64,000 nucleotides of DNA, from NCBI RefSeq assembly GCF_014642175.1, contig NZ_BMIL01000007.1, positions 1 through 64,000 on the forward strand, in the 5' to 3' direction. The notes beneath the pieces were generated by a model, which did no database searches, was not told the DNA's origin, and saw only the letters and a program-made list of their open reading frames with translations. The position numbers and the translations under genes are program-made. Origin of the DNA: Pedobacter quisquiliarum (lineage in GTDB: Bacteria; Bacteroidota; Bacteroidia; Sphingobacteriales; Sphingobacteriaceae). Below, one piece after another: positions 36,190 to 46,843 of this stretch (its first letter is position 1; the number at the start of each line of letters is the position of its first letter).

Positions 36190-37110
36190 TTAAGCTCTGG
36201 TTTCGTTTCCGTGATAGATGCTCAGGTAGCTCTCATACCTGCTCAGCTCGATTTCGCCTTCTTCTACCGCCTTGATTACGGCGCAACCTGGTTCGTTCAC
36301 ATGGCGGCAGTTGTGGAATTTGCACTGGTTCAGCAGGGCACGCATCTCCACGAAGTAGTGGCCCAGTTCTTCCGGCCGGATATCGAAAATACCAAGCTCC
36401 CGGATGCCGGGCGTGTCAATCAAGTAGCCGCCAAATGGCAGTTCATGCATTTCCGCGAAAGTCGTGGTGTGCTGTCCTTTATCACTTGCTTCCGACACTT
36501 CTCCGGTTTTAATATCCAGATCAGGCATCAAAGCATTGATCAGGCTTGATTTACCCACACCGGAGTGCCCTGAAAACAGGGTGGTTTTATCTTTCAGCAG
36601 ATCTTCAATAATGTGAATATTGGTGCCTTCAAGTGCAGAAACGGTGTAACACGGATAGCCGATGTTCTCGTAAATGGCTTTATAATCTTCCAGGATCTCT
36701 AGTCCTGCGTCGTTGAATAAGTCGAGTTTGTTGAAAATCAGCACCGCTGGGATACCGTATGCTTCGGCAGTTGCCAGAAAGCGGTCGATAAAGCCCATGG
36801 AGGTGCGCGGTGAGGCAAGCGTAACCACCAGAAAAGCCTGATCCATATTGGCCGCGATGATCTGTGCCTGCTTGGAAAGGTTGATGGATTTACGGATGAT
36901 GTAGTTTTTACGCTCATGAAGCTTGTCAATGACGCCATTGCCTGAATTGGGCTCCAGCTCGAAGTCCACCTGATCACCCACGGCAAGTGGATTGGTGGTT
37001 TGAATACCTTTAATCCTGAATTTGCCCTTGATCCTGCAATCGTAAATTTCACCGTCTTCGGCATGTACCTGGTACCAGCTTCCAGTTGATTTAATAACTA
37101 ATCCTTGCAT
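36190..37110 (-). CDS. rsgA: small ribosomal subunit biogenesis GTPase RsgA
   Basis: RsgA (YjeQ) is a circularly permuted GTPase that acts late in 30S maturation. The 306-residue protein has an N-terminal OB-fold (~1-68), then G motifs in permuted order: NKLDL (G4), SGHSGVGKSSLINALMPD (G1, ~167-184) and DTPGIRELGIFDI (G3). The C-terminal zinc knuckle CKFHNCRHVNEPGC is intact. First gene of the rsgA-dtd-mazG-like run; a TACCTTTA -7 candidate lies at 37119-37126 on the minus strand without a clear -33. Confidence 0.96.
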   Translation of the reverse strand: MQGLVIKSTGSWYQVHAEDGEIYDCRIKGKFRIKGIQTTNPLAVGDQVDFELEPNSGNGVIDKLHERKNYIIRKSINLSKQAQIIAANMDQAFLVVTLASPRTSMGFIDRFLATAEAYGIPAVLIFNKLDLFNDAGLEILEDYKAIYENIGYPCYTVSALEGTNIHIIEDLLKDKTTLFSGHSGVGKSSLINALMPDLDIKTGEVSEASDKGQHTTTFAEMHELPFGGYLIDTPGIRELGIFDIRPEELGHYFVEMRALLNQCKFHNCRHVNEPGCAVIKAVEEGEIELSRYESYLSIYHGNETRA

Positions 37111-37257
37111 ATATAAAGTAAAGGTAAGAAAAGCCTGCCTTTCTGTTGAGATTTAAACGCTGGTGTATGCTTTCAGTTTATAATTATTTGAAAATCATTT
37201 GCTAATGTGAGGAATATAACTTTACTTTATGTCAACGCACTTAGTGTGAAAAATACA

Positions 37258-37329
37258 ATGAGCAATTTCAGAACCATTACAAGCATTATTATTACAACCA
37301 CCGGGCCTAACCGGAGGGTGGTAATCTAA
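37258..37329 (+). CDS. thrL: threonine operon leader peptide
   Basis: A 23-residue reading frame starts at ATG 37258 and reads MSNFRTITSIIITTTGPNRR followed by VVI and a stop. Residues 6-15 contain five Thr and four Ile codons in ten positions, ending in three consecutive Thr codons (37294-37302). It lies 81 bases upstream of thrA and is followed by a rho-independent terminator. This composition mirrors E. coli thrL, which also monitors Thr and Ile charging. The sequence is unrelated to E. coli thrL, so the assignment rests on composition, position and the RNA structure described in the attenuator entry. Confidence 0.85.
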   Translation: MSNFRTITSIIITTTGPNRRVVI

Positions 37330-37396
37330 TGTGTTCATTAAACTGATAAACAACATAGAAAGCGCCTTCCTCTAAACCGGGAAGGCGCTTTTTTTT
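37297..37396 (+). promoter_or_regulatory. thr operon transcription attenuator (strands 1-4 and terminator)
   Basis: Strand 1 is ACCACC (37297-37302, the Thr14-Thr15 codons) and pairs with GGTGGT (37317-37322). Strand 2, GGAGGGTG (37313-37320), can instead pair with strand 3, CGCCTTCC (37363-37370), over 8 bp with two G-U pairs. Strand 3 within AAGCGCCTTCC (37360-37370) otherwise pairs perfectly with GGAAGGCGCTT (37380-37390) and is followed by eight T residues (37389-37396): a terminator 15 bases before thrA. A ribosome stalled on the Thr codons would mask strand 1 and favour the 2:3 antiterminator, the classical logic. Confidence 0.85.
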
Positions 37397-37410
37397 AACC
37401 TGAAACAAAC

Positions 37411-39858
37411 ATGAAGATTTTAAAATTTGGAGGTACTTCGGTCGGTTCCATAGCAAGCATCAAGGCCTTGATGAGCATTCTTGAAAGCGAACTGCCGCAA
37501 GGAAATCCCATTGTGGTGCTCTCTGCATTTAGTGGTGTGACCAACCAGCTGATTGACATCGCAGAGAAAGCCAGGCAAGAGCAGGATTATTCCGCGGAGC
37601 TGAAGAGCATTGAGAACCGGCATTTCGACGTGGTCCGTGCATTGCTGCCCGCTGCGGCCCAGAACCCGGTGTTCAGCAAGCTGACCATCTATTTTAACCA
37701 GCTGGAGGATATTCTACAATCCGTTTCCGTGCTGAAAGAGCTGAGCCCGCAAACCCGCGATCTGATTCTCAGCTTCGGCGAGCGTTGCTCCACTTTCACC
37801 ATCTCACATCTGGCACGCCAGCATTTTAAAGATGTACTGGCGGTTGATGGCTCGGAGTACATCAAGACAGATGCGGCGTTTGGGAACGCCAGGGTGAACA
37901 CGGCCTTATCAGACCTGCTGATTCAGAATTTCTACAACCTTCATCAGGCGTCTTTATTGTTTGTTACAGGCTTCATCGCCAGTACAGATGATGGCCGTAT
38001 TACAACGCTCGGCAGGGGTGGAAGCGACTATACCGCTGCCATCTGGGGCTCGGCACTTGCTGCAAGCGAGATTCAGATCTGGACCGACGTTGATGGGATG
38101 CTTACCGCCGATCCGCGGATCGTGGAAAAGGCTTTCCCGCTAAAGGAGCTCAGCTACACCGAAGCCATGGAACTTTCGTATTTTGGTGCCAAGGTGGTTT
38201 ATCCGCCGACCATGACCCCGGCATTCCTGAAGAAGATACCTATCGTCATTAAGAATACCTTCAACCCTGCTTTTGAGGGTACTTATATCCGGCCGGATAC
38301 CCAGCCTTCAGATCTTCCGATCAAAGGGATATCATCAATAAACGACGTGACCATCCTCAATCTTTCTGGTAGTGGCATGGTCGGTAAATCCGGCTTCAGC
38401 GGCAGGTTGTTTTCGCTGCTTTCGCGCGAGCAGATCAACGTTATTCTGATTACGCAATCTTCATCTGAGCACAGCATTACTTTTGCGGTGAAACCTGACG
38501 ATGCGGTGAATGCATTGCAGATGATTAATAAGGAGTTTGAACTGGAACTGCAGACGAACAAACTGGAGTATCCGAGCCTGGAAAGTAACCTTTCCGTAAT
38601 CGCCATTGTTGGTGAAAACATGCGCCACACGCCGGGCATGAGTGCCAGGTTGTTTAATGCGCTTGGCCGTAACGGGGTGAATGTGCGCGCGATTGCGCAG
38701 GGCTCTTCCGAGTACAACATCTCTGTGATTCTTTCCAAAGAGGACCTGTCCAAAGCGGTGAATGCGGTACATGATGCCTTCTTCTCGCAGCTTAAAAAAA
38801 CACTGCATGTGTTCTGTCTGGGCACAGGTAATATTGGGAAAACGCTATTCAGCCAGCTGCACAGTCAGATGCCTTACCTCGCGCAACATAACGACCTGGA
38901 GGTGAAAGTAATGGGCATCAGCAACAGCAGAAAGATGCACCTGAGCATGGAGGGGATCGACTTGTCCAGCTGGGAAGAGACACTTGAAACCTACTCCGAG
39001 AAAGCGGATCTGCAGCATTTCGTCAAGCGCATGCGCGCCATGAACCTGCCGAACTGCGTGTTTGTAGACAACACTGCCAGTGCGGAGCCCGTGCAGTTTT
39101 ATGAGCAGGTGCTGAAATCGAGCATCTCGGTGGTGACTTGCAATAAGATCGGTAACTCCGGGGATTACAGCCAGTACCAGGCTTTTAAGAAGGCGGCCCG
39201 CACGGCCGGCGTGGATTTCTACTATGAGACGAATGTGGGGGCAGGGTTGCCGATCATCAGAACACTGCGCGACCTGATGTTAAGTGGCGACAAGATCAGC
39301 CGAATAGAGGCCATCCTTTCGGGGACGATCTCTTACATTTTTAACAACTTCAGGGGCGACCGAAAGTTCCATGATGTGGTGCGTGAAGCGCAGGAAAAAG
39401 GGTATACAGAACCCGATCCACGTGATGATCTGAATGGGAAAGATTTCATGCGTAAGATGCTGATCCTGGCGCGGGACGCCGGGCACCCGATGGAATCCTC
39501 GGATGTGAGTATTGAAAATATGCTGCCGGCGGCATGCATGGCGGCAACTACAGTTGCGGAATTCTACACTTCCCTTGAGGCTAACGCAAGTTACTTTGAA
39601 AATTTGAAGTCGCAGGCAGAAGCAGCAGGCAAGGTGCTGCGCTATATTGGAAAGCTGGAGCACGGTAAAGTAGAAATTACCCTGCAGAGCGTAGATGAAA
39701 GTCACCCTTTTTACATGATGTCGGGCAGTGATAACATCATTTCTTTCACCACAAACCGCTATTCGCAGCGACCGATGGTGGTTAAAGGACCTGGTGCTGG
39801 CGCAGAAGTTACTGCTGCTGGTGTATTTGCGGACATCATAAACATTGGTAAACGATGA
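37411..39858 (+). CDS. thrA: bifunctional aspartokinase / homoserine dehydrogenase
   Basis: One polypeptide of 815 residues phosphorylates aspartate and later reduces aspartate semialdehyde to homoserine. The kinase domain (~1-290) starts with MKILKFGGTSVGS and has TLGRGGSDYTAA. Two ACT regulatory regions follow (~310-455, with GVNVRAIAQGSSEYNISVIL). The dehydrogenase domain begins near residue 465 with CLGTGNIGKTLF and includes GLPIIRTLRDL and the lysine-containing DPRDDLNGKDFMRKMLILAR. It lies directly after the attenuator and its stop overlaps the thrB start (ATGA). ACT domains suggest threonine feedback inhibition, as in E. coli ThrA. Confidence 0.97.
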   Translation: MKILKFGGTSVGSIASIKALMSILESELPQGNPIVVLSAFSGVTNQLIDIAEKARQEQDYSAELKSIENRHFDVVRALLPAAAQNPVFSKLTIYFNQLEDILQSVSVLKELSPQTRDLILSFGERCSTFTISHLARQHFKDVLAVDGSEYIKTDAAFGNARVNTALSDLLIQNFYNLHQASLLFVTGFIASTDDGRITTLGRGGSDYTAAIWGSALAASEIQIWTDVDGMLTADPRIVEKAFPLKELSYTEAMELSYFGAKVVYPPTMTPAFLKKIPIVIKNTFNPAFEGTYIRPDTQPSDLPIKGISSINDVTILNLSGSGMVGKSGFSGRLFSLLSREQINVILITQSSSEHSITFAVKPDDAVNALQMINKEFELELQTNKLEYPSLESNLSVIAIVGENMRHTPGMSARLFNALGRNGVNVRAIAQGSSEYNISVILSKEDLSKAVNAVHDAFFSQLKKTLHVFCLGTGNIGKTLFSQLHSQMPYLAQHNDLEVKVMGISNSRKMHLSMEGIDLSSWEETLETYSEKADLQHFVKRMRAMNLPNCVFVDNTASAEPVQFYEQVLKSSISVVTCNKIGNSGDYSQYQAFKKAARTAGVDFYYETNVGAGLPIIRTLRDLMLSGDKISRIEAILSGTISYIFNNFRGDRKFHDVVREAQEKGYTEPDPRDDLNGKDFMRKMLILARDAGHPMESSDVSIENMLPAACMAATTVAEFYTSLEANASYFENLKSQAEAAGKVLRYIGKLEHGKVEITLQSVDESHPFYMMSGSDNIISFTTNRYSQRPMVVKGPGAGAEVTAAGVFADIINIGKR

Positions 39859-40790
39859 GCGCTTCTGTAAAAGTCTTTGCACCCGCGACGGTCGCCAATG
39901 TGGTCTGCGGGTTTGACGTCCTTGGTTTTGCAATCAACGCGCCGGGGGATGAAGTGATCATGCGCAGGACTTCCAGCCCTGGTATTCGCATCACAAAAAT
40001 TACAGGTGATGAGGGTAAGCTGCCCCTGGATCCAAAGAAAAATACCGTGAGTTCGAGTGTACAGCATTACCTTAATCATATCGGGCAGCCTGAGCTCGGA
40101 CTTGAAATTGAGCTGCACAAAAAGATGCCCATCGGCAGTGGCCTGGGCTCCAGCTCGGCAAGTACCGTGGCTGGGTTATTCGCCATCAACACGCTGATGG
40201 ATGGCTTGCTGAGCAACCATGACCTCATTCCCTTTGCGATGAAGGGGGAGGAGCTGGCCTGCGGTTACGGGCATGCCGACAATGTGGCGCCGGCACTGCT
40301 TGGAGGCTTTGTGCTGATCCGCAGTTACGAACCGCTGGACATTCTGCGGTTGCCATTCCCGGAAGCACTTTATGCTGCGGTGGTGTACCCCGAGGTGGAC
40401 GTGCCTACCAAAGACGCGCGTGCCATGATCCGCAGTAAAGTACTGCTGAAAGATGCCGTTACGCAGATGGGTAACGTCGCAGGTTTGGTTGCAGGGTTGT
40501 TCATGAAAGACTACGACCTGATCGGCAGGAGCATGCAGGATGTGCTTATTGAACCCATCCGTTCGATTCTGATCCCCGACTTCTACGTGATGCGCGATTT
40601 GGCAATGGCAAACGGCGCCATAAGCTTCGGGATTTCTGGCTCCGGACCTTCCGTGTTCGCACTCTGCAAATCGCAAGAAACCGCCGCGCAGGTTACGGCG
40701 CTACTGCAAACCCGGTTAAAAACCAGCGGCATCAAGAGCCTGGCCTTCGTGTCTCAGGTGAACAGCGAAGGACCAAAAGTCATCTCCTAA
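39855..40790 (+). CDS. thrB: homoserine kinase
   Basis: ThrB phosphorylates homoserine using ATP. The 311-residue GHMP-family kinase has the phosphate loop PIGSGLGSSSASTVAG (~91-106) and SGSGPSVFAL near the C-terminus; VFAPATVANVVCGFDVLGFA is the usual start region. Its ATG overlaps the thrA stop by four bases, indicating translational coupling, and thrC follows after 19 bases. Confidence 0.97.
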   Translation: MSASVKVFAPATVANVVCGFDVLGFAINAPGDEVIMRRTSSPGIRITKITGDEGKLPLDPKKNTVSSSVQHYLNHIGQPELGLEIELHKKMPIGSGLGSSSASTVAGLFAINTLMDGLLSNHDLIPFAMKGEELACGYGHADNVAPALLGGFVLIRSYEPLDILRLPFPEALYAAVVYPEVDVPTKDARAMIRSKVLLKDAVTQMGNVAGLVAGLFMKDYDLIGRSMQDVLIEPIRSILIPDFYVMRDLAMANGAISFGISGSGPSVFALCKSQETAAQVTALLQTRLKTSGIKSLAFVSQVNSEGPKVIS

Positions 40791-40809
40791 ACCAACCTAA
40801 CCTTAAACC

Positions 40810-42117
40810 ATGAAATTATATAGTACCAACAACCCTGAACAGCTGGTGGATTTCAAGACTGCTGTTTTCAACAGCATGCCTTTGGACAAAGGCTTGTATA
40901 TGCCCGCAGAGATTCCCCGCTTGAGCCAGGCTTTCCTGGACAACATCGGGCAGTATAGCCTGCCGGAAATCGCCTTCGAAGTAGCAAGCGCTCTGATTGG
41001 TGATGCTATGCCTGCCGAAGATTTGAAGGCTATCATTGACGATGCCATATCCTTCGAGGCACCGCTAAAGCCACTTGATAAACATACCCAGGTGCTGGAG
41101 CTTTTCCACGGCCCTTCGCTGGCCTTCAAGGATTTCGGGGCGCGGTTCATGAGCCGGGTGATGTCGTACTTCCTCCGGGAAGGGGAGCAGCTGCTGGACG
41201 TGCTTGTGGCCACTTCCGGGGATACGGGAGGGGCTGTAGCGCTTGGCTTCCTGGGCGTGCCGAATACGCGGGTGACCATCCTGTTCCCCAAAGGGAAGGT
41301 CAGTGAGATTCAGGAGCTGCAGCTCTGCACCAATGGCCAGAACATTCAGGTGCTGGAAATCGCGGGTACGTTCGATGACTGCCAGCAATTGGTAAAGGAA
41401 GCTTTTGCGGATGCAGAACTTAATGCCAGGCATCGCTTAACTTCGGCCAATTCCATTAACATCGCCAGGCTCATCCCACAGACTTTCTACTATTTCAATG
41501 CTTATTCGCAGCTGCGGCGACAGGGGATTGAAAAGATGGTGGTTGCGGTACCAAGCGGCAATTTCGGCAATATCGCCGCCGGCTTGCTTGCCCAACGTAT
41601 GGGCTTGCCTGTGGAGCAGTTCATCGCTGCGACGAACGCCAATGATACTGTTCCGCGATTCCTCGAAACGGGTGTTTATGAAACACGGCCGTCTGTGCAA
41701 ACCTACTCAAATGCCATGGATGTTGGTGCGCCAAGCAATTGGGTGCGCATTATGGAGCTCTTTAAGGGAGATGCCGAGGCGTTAAAGCAGGTGCTAAAAG
41801 GATACCGCTTCACAGATGACGAAACCATTGACGCCATCAGGAGACTACATGAGCTGCATGGATACATTGCCTGCCCGCATACGGCCGTTGCATGGCTTGC
41901 TACAAAAGCTTATAAGGCAGAAAACTCGGATTCGGATGCGGTATGCGTTTTCTTGTCTACCGCGCATCCCTGCAAATTCCCGGACGCACTGCCAGAGGAC
42001 ATCGCCTCAAAGGTTGTGGTGCCGGAAGAAGTAAAAGTGATGAAAGATAAACCGCGGCAATCCACCGCTATGCCGGTCAGTTTTCCGCAGTTTAAAGCGT
42101 ATTTAATGGCGCGCTAA
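40810..42117 (+). CDS. thrC: threonine synthase
   Basis: ThrC converts O-phosphohomoserine to threonine with pyridoxal phosphate. The 435-residue protein has the PLP lysine in GPSLAFKDFGARFM (~K107), the phosphate loop VPSGNFGNIAAG and the early ATSGDTGGAVALGF. It completes the thrA-thrB-thrC operon, so all committed steps from aspartate semialdehyde except asd are encoded together. It ends in a hairpin shared with convergent metF. Confidence 0.97.
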   Translation: MKLYSTNNPEQLVDFKTAVFNSMPLDKGLYMPAEIPRLSQAFLDNIGQYSLPEIAFEVASALIGDAMPAEDLKAIIDDAISFEAPLKPLDKHTQVLELFHGPSLAFKDFGARFMSRVMSYFLREGEQLLDVLVATSGDTGGAVALGFLGVPNTRVTILFPKGKVSEIQELQLCTNGQNIQVLEIAGTFDDCQQLVKEAFADAELNARHRLTSANSINIARLIPQTFYYFNAYSQLRRQGIEKMVVAVPSGNFGNIAAGLLAQRMGLPVEQFIAATNANDTVPRFLETGVYETRPSVQTYSNAMDVGAPSNWVRIMELFKGDAEALKQVLKGYRFTDDETIDAIRRLHELHGYIACPHTAVAWLATKAYKAENSDSDAVCVFLSTAHPCKFPDALPEDIASKVVVPEEVKVMKDKPRQSTAMPVSFPQFKAYLMAR

Positions 42118-42134
42118 AAATCTGATTAAACTTA

Positions 42135-42187
42135 AAGCGCCTGCAGAGAAGCATGTACCGAAATACAAAGCTTCCCTGCAGGCGCTT
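42135..42187. terminator. bidirectional terminator between thrC and metF
   Basis: AAGCGCCTGCAG (42135-42146) pairs perfectly with CTGCAGGCGCTT (42176-42187), with a second inner helix GAAGC/GCTTC (42148-42152 with 42170-42174). The arms are flanked by AA/TT-rich bases on both sides, and the two genes converge on it, so it probably ends both operons. Confidence 0.8.
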
Positions 42188-42210
42188 AAATTTATAACAA
42201 GTAAATTACG

Positions 42211-43164
42211 CTAGAATATGGCCTGTGCAATCTTTCTGGTTGGCTCGGGATTACTCATGGTGTAGAAATGCAAAACGGGTGCGCCAAGTGCCATCAGCTC
42301 TTTACATTGGGCAATCATCCATTCTATGCCGAGTTCTTTTACCGCAGCCTCATTCTTGCAGTCTGATATGGCTTCACTTAGATCTTCCGGCAGGTCGATG
42401 TGGAAGATTTTCGGCAGGCTAATCAACTGCTTGGAAGCAGTAATTGGCTTTAGTCCCGGAATGATCGGTACGTTGATTCCGTTTTCGCGGCAGCACCGCA
42501 CGAAATCTACATACTTCTGGTTATCGAAGAACATCTGGGTCACAATGAATTCAGCGCCCATATCTACCTTTTGCTTTAGGTACTTGAAGTCCGTCTTCAT
42601 GTTTGGGGATTCGAAGTGTTTCTCTGGGTAACCTGCAACACCTACGCAGAACTCGGTCTTAAAGGCGGAATGATCTTCGTAGAGGTACTTGCCGTTATTC
42701 ATCTCGATGACCTGGTTCAGCAGTTCGGTGGCGTAAGCATGGCCGCCCGGTGTTGGCACGAAATGCGCATCCGCATGGCGTGCATCTCCACGTAGCACCA
42801 GCACGTTATCAATGCCCAGGAACTGAAGATCGATTAGCGCATTTTCTGTTTCCTCCTTGGTAAAACCCCCGCAAATTAAATGCGGCACGGCATCTACCTT
42901 GTAGCGGTTCATGATTGCTGCACAGATGGCGACTGTCCCTGGCCGCTTGCGGTAGGTGAGTTTCTCCAGCAGTCCGCTGTCGTGCTGCTTATAAATATAA
43001 TCTTCCCTGTGGTAGGTTACATCTATGAATGGCGGATTGAATTCCATCAAAGGATCGATCGCATTGTAGATGTCGTTGATGCTTTTCCCTTTAATTGGCG
43101 GAAGTAGTTCAAAAGAAAATAAAGTCTTGCCTGCGGCTTTGCTTATATGTTCGGTGATTTTCAT
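42211..43164 (-). CDS. metF: 5,10-methylenetetrahydrofolate reductase
   Basis: MetF reduces methylene-THF to methyl-THF, the methyl donor for MetH. The 317-residue TIM-barrel protein has SFELLPPIKGKSINDIYN near the N-terminus, FIDVTYHRE, the flavin-region LVLRGDARHADAHF and GAEFIVTQMFFDN, and PIIPGLKPI. It lies 19 bases after metH on the same strand, consistent with co-transcription under the SAM riboswitch. Confidence 0.96.
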   Translation of the reverse strand: MKITEHISKAAGKTLFSFELLPPIKGKSINDIYNAIDPLMEFNPPFIDVTYHREDYIYKQHDSGLLEKLTYRKRPGTVAICAAIMNRYKVDAVPHLICGGFTKEETENALIDLQFLGIDNVLVLRGDARHADAHFVPTPGGHAYATELLNQVIEMNNGKYLYEDHSAFKTEFCVGVAGYPEKHFESPNMKTDFKYLKQKVDMGAEFIVTQMFFDNQKYVDFVRCCRENGINVPIIPGLKPITASKQLISLPKIFHIDLPEDLSEAISDCKNEAAVKELGIEWMIAQCKELMALGAPVLHFYTMSNPEPTRKIAQAIF

Positions 43165-43183
43165 TTACGTCGTGATGGTGTGA

Positions 43184-46100
43184 TTAGTAGGCTAAATTTG
43201 GTCCCAGCCAGCGTTCCGCTTCTTCCAGCGACATGCCTTTACGAACAGCGTAATCGGCAACCTGGTCCTTTTCGATCTTACCCAGTCCGAAATACCTGGA
43301 TTCCGGGTGTGAGAAGTAGAAGCCACTTACCGCGGCTGTGGGGTACATGGCATAACTTTCCGTGATCTTCAACCCGATTTGTGCTTCTGCATCAAGCAGG
43401 GCGAAGAGCGTCTCCTTTTCGGTATGATCCGGGCAAGCCGGATAGCCTGGTGCCGGGCGGATGCCGACGTATTTCTCTTTGATCAATTCTTCATTGCTGA
43501 ACTTTTCCTGCGGCGCATAGCCCCAGTATTCGGTACGCACTAGTTCATGCATTTTCTCTGCGAAAGCTTCTGCTAGCCGGTCTGCAAGGGCCTTCACCAG
43601 GATGCTGTTGTAATCATCATGGTTGCGCTCGTATTCGGCAACCAGCTCATCACAGCCTAGACCTGCGGTCAGCGCAAATCCACCGAAGTAGTCTTCCAGG
43701 CCAGCTTCCTGCGGCGCAATAAAATCAGAAAGTGCATAGTATGGGTCTCCGGCCACCTTCTCGCCCTGCTGGCGTAAAGTGTGAATGGTAACCGGGCTGC
43801 CATCCACATCCAGGCGGATGTCGTCGCCAATGGCACTCGCAGGCCAGAAGCCAATCACCGCTTTTGCTTTCAGCAGCTTCTCGGACACGATCTGCTCCAG
43901 CATGATCTGTGCATCCGCATAGAGCTTTTTGGCAACCTCACCCACGTAAGCATCTTCGAAGATCTTAGGGAAGCTGCCCCTCAACTCCCAGGTGTGGAAG
44001 AACGGCGTCCAGTCGATATAAGGTACAAGTTCTTCCAGCGGGAAATCATGGATCACCCTGGTGCCCAGAAATGTGGGTTTTGGTGCAACCTTAGACAGAT
44101 CGATCTGGAATTTCTGCGCTCGCGCTTCTTCGATGTCCTTGAAGCGTTTGTCAGATTTCTTATTTAAATGGGCGATCCTTGCTTTCTCGTATTCCGCACG
44201 GATGCCGCTGATGTAGGTTTCTTTATGCTGCTGACTCAACAGGGAGCTGCAGACCGTAACACTTCTCGAAGCATCAAGCACGTGGATTGTAGGACCTGAA
44301 TAATGTGGTGCCACTTTCACGGCGACGTGGATTCTCGAAGTTGTTGCCCCGCCGATGATCAAAGGCATGGTAAAACCTTCCCGCTCCATCTCTTTCGCGA
44401 AATGGACCATTTCATCCAGGGAAGGGGTAATTAAACCACTTAAGCCAATGATGTCTGCGTTGATCTCGCGGGCTTTCTTGATGATATCCTGTGCAGGTAC
44501 CATCACCCCCATATCCACGACTTCAAAGTTGTTGCAGGCAAGTACCACACCCACAATGTTTTTTCCAATATCATGAACGTCGCCTTTCACCGTGGCCATC
44601 AATACCCGGCCGGCAGAGGAACGCTGATTGCCATCTGGGTTGTCGAGCTTTTCCTTTTCAATGAAAGGCAGTAGGTAAGCAACCGCCTTTTTCATCACCC
44701 GCGCAGATTTTACAACCTGTGGTAGGAACATTTTTCCTGCGCCAAAAAGGTCGCCCACGATGTTCATGCCGTCCATCAAAGGACCTTCAATCACCTCGAT
44801 AGGCTTGGCAAATTGCTGCCGCGCTTCTTCCACGTCGTCATCCAGGTATTCTATAATACCTTTTACCAGGGCGTGCGACAGCCGTTCCGCTACGCTGCCC
44901 TTGCGCCAGGCTTCGTCGCGCACCACTTCCTTGCCTTTACTTTTAATCGTATCTGCATATTCCACGAGGCGTTCCGTGGCGTCGTCGCGGCGGTTGAAGA
45001 GTACATCTTCCACCAGCTCCAGCAGTACCGGTGGAATGGCTTCATAGACCTCCAGCATTCCCGCGTTTACAATCCCCATGTCCAGGCCTGCCTTGATGGC
45101 ATGGTACAGGAATGCCGAGTGCATGGCTTCCCGCACCGTGTTGTTCCCACGGAAAGAAAAGGATATGTTGGAAACTCCACCACTTACATGTGCATGGGGC
45201 AAGTTTTCTTTAATCCAGCGTGTTGCATTGATAAAATCAACTGCATAGTTATTATGTTCTTCCAGTCCCGTCGCAACGGTTAGAATGTTCGGGTCGAAGA
45301 TGATGTCGGCAGGGTAGAAGCCGACTTCATTTACCAGAATATCATAGGAACGCTGACAAATCTCTATCCTGCGCTCCAGATTATCCGCCTGCCCTTTCTC
45401 ATCGAAGGCCATTACCACCACGGCTGCGCCATACTGCATGATCTTTCTGGCACTTTCCTTAAACTTCTCTTCACCTTCTTTCAAGGAGATCGAGTTTACG
45501 ATCCCCTTTCCTTGAATACACTTTAAACCCGCTTCAATAACCGTCCATTTGGAGGAGTCGATCATGATGGGCAGTTTAGAGATATCCGGTTCAGAGGCAA
45601 TGAGGTTCAGGAACTTGGTCATTGCCCCCTCGGAGTCCAGCATACCTTCATCCATGTTCACATCGATGATTTGCGCACCACCTTCTACCTGCTGCCGTGC
45701 CACGCTTAGTGCAGCTTCGTAATCACCTCCAAGAATTAACTTGGAGAACTTGGGAGAGCCCGTGATGTTGGTTCGCTCGCCAATGTTCACGAAGATGCTG
45801 TCTGGCTTTATGGTTACAGGCTCCAGCCCGCTGAGGCGCAAATGTGTCTCTACCGCAGGAATCTTCCGTGGCTTAACATGTTTAGCCTTAGCAGCGATAC
45901 ACCGGATGTGATCCGGCGTGGTGCCACAACAGCCACCCACAATGTTCACAAAACCATGGTCAATAAAATCTTCCACCAAATGTGCGGTTTCATGGGGTTG
46001 CTCATCATAGGCGCCAAACTCATTGGGCAAACCGGCATTCGGGTAAGCGGAGATGTAGCAGGCTGCTTTCGCAGATAGCTCTTCAATGTGCGGGCGCATT

Positions 46101-46843
46101 TCTTTTGCACCCAAAGCACAGTTGAAGCCGATGCTAAGTGGCTTTGCATGCGCTACCGAGTTCAGGAATGCTTCTGCAGTTTGCCCGGATAAGGTCCTGC
46201 CGGAAGCATCCGTAATGGTTCCCGAGATCATGATCTCCAGTTTGCGGCCAATCTCGTGTTCATATTTCTTAATCGCCACGATGGCTGCTTTCGCATTCAG
46301 CGTATCAAAGATGGTTTCAATCAGTAGCACATCGGCACCGCCATCAACCAGTCCGCGGACCTGCTCCGTATAAGCGGCTTCAAGTTCATCGAAGTAGATG
46401 GCACGGTAGCCCGGGTCGTTCACGTCGGGCGACATAGAAAGCGTCCGGTTTGTCGGACCAATTGCGCCGGCCACAAAACACCTGCGGTCAGGATTGTCCG
46501 CCATAAACTCCAGCACGGTATCTTTGGCTACCCGCGCGCCTTCATAGCTCAATTCATAAGAAAGATCTTCCATCTGGTAGTCGGCCATGGAAATCCTTTG
46601 CGTGCTGAAAGTATTGGTTTCAATGATGTCCGCTCCTGCCTGAAGGTATTCCAGGTGGATGGCCTTGATCACGTCAGGGCGGGTAAGGTTTAGTAAGTCG
46701 TTATTTCCTTTCAGATCACAAGGGTGATCTTTAAATCTTTCACCTCTGAAATCAGCTTCTGTAAGCTGATAACGTTGGATCATGGTACCCATAGCACCAT
46801 CTATAACAAGTATGCGTTTTTCGAGTTCTGCTCTAATGCTCAT
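43184..46843 (-). CDS. metH: cobalamin-dependent methionine synthase
   Basis: MetH transfers a methyl group from methyl-THF through cobalamin to homocysteine. The full four-module, 1219-residue enzyme is present. Homocysteine module ~1-325 with zinc cysteines in [12 protein letters not shown] and [11 protein letters not shown]; folate module ~345-610 ([16 protein letters not shown]); cobalamin module ~640-880 with [10 protein letters not shown] (the D-x-H-x-x-G cobalt ligand His at ~753); and SAM-dependent reactivation module ~910-1219 ([15 protein letters not shown]). This is a cytoplasmic housekeeping enzyme. It is preceded by a SAM-I riboswitch and followed by metF. Confidence 0.97.
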   Translation of the reverse strand: MSIRAELEKRILVIDGAMGTMIQRYQLTEADFRGERFKDHPCDLKGNNDLLNLTRPDVIKAIHLEYLQAGADIIETNTFSTQRISMADYQMEDLSYELSYEGARVAKDTVLEFMADNPDRRCFVAGAIGPTNRTLSMSPDVNDPGYRAIYFDELEAAYTEQVRGLVDGGADVLLIETIFDTLNAKAAIVAIKKYEHEIGRKLEIMISGTITDASGRTLSGQTAEAFLNSVAHAKPLSIGFNCALGAKEMRPHIEELSAKAACYISAYPNAGLPNEFGAYDEQPHETAHLVEDFIDHGFVNIVGGCCGTTPDHIRCIAAKAKHVKPRKIPAVETHLRLSGLEPVTIKPDSIFVNIGERTNITGSPKFSKLILGGDYEAALSVARQQVEGGAQIIDVNMDEGMLDSEGAMTKFLNLIASEPDISKLPIMIDSSKWTVIEAGLKCIQGKGIVNSISLKEGEEKFKESARKIMQYGAAVVVMAFDEKGQADNLERRIEICQRSYDILVNEVGFYPADIIFDPNILTVATGLEEHNNYAVDFINATRWIKENLPHAHVSGGVSNISFSFRGNNTVREAMHSAFLYHAIKAGLDMGIVNAGMLEVYEAIPPVLLELVEDVLFNRRDDATERLVEYADTIKSKGKEVVRDEAWRKGSVAERLSHALVKGIIEYLDDDVEEARQQFAKPIEVIEGPLMDGMNIVGDLFGAGKMFLPQVVKSARVMKKAVAYLLPFIEKEKLDNPDGNQRSSAGRVLMATVKGDVHDIGKNIVGVVLACNNFEVVDMGVMVPAQDIIKKAREINADIIGLSGLITPSLDEMVHFAKEMEREGFTMPLIIGGATTSRIHVAVKVAPHYSGPTIHVLDASRSVTVCSSLLSQQHKETYISGIRAEYEKARIAHLNKKSDKRFKDIEEARAQKFQIDLSKVAPKPTFLGTRVIHDFPLEELVPYIDWTPFFHTWELRGSFPKIFEDAYVGEVAKKLYADAQIMLEQIVSEKLLKAKAVIGFWPASAIGDDIRLDVDGSPVTIHTLRQQGEKVAGDPYYALSDFIAPQEAGLEDYFGGFALTAGLGCDELVAEYERNHDDYNSILVKALADRLAEAFAEKMHELVRTEYWGYAPQEKFSNEELIKEKYVGIRPAPGYPACPDHTEKETLFALLDAEAQIGLKITESYAMYPTAAVSGFYFSHPESRYFGLGKIEKDQVADYAVRKGMSLEEAERWLGPNLAY

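Noticed and set aside
37198..37224. Promoter TTTG/TAACTTTA for the thr operon
   Set aside because: The spacing is only 15 bases against the usual 18-21, so it was not listed as a feature.
43781..45283. Several plus-strand frames of 70-156 residues inside metH
   Set aside because: They are antisense shadows of a conserved enzyme with all its motifs.
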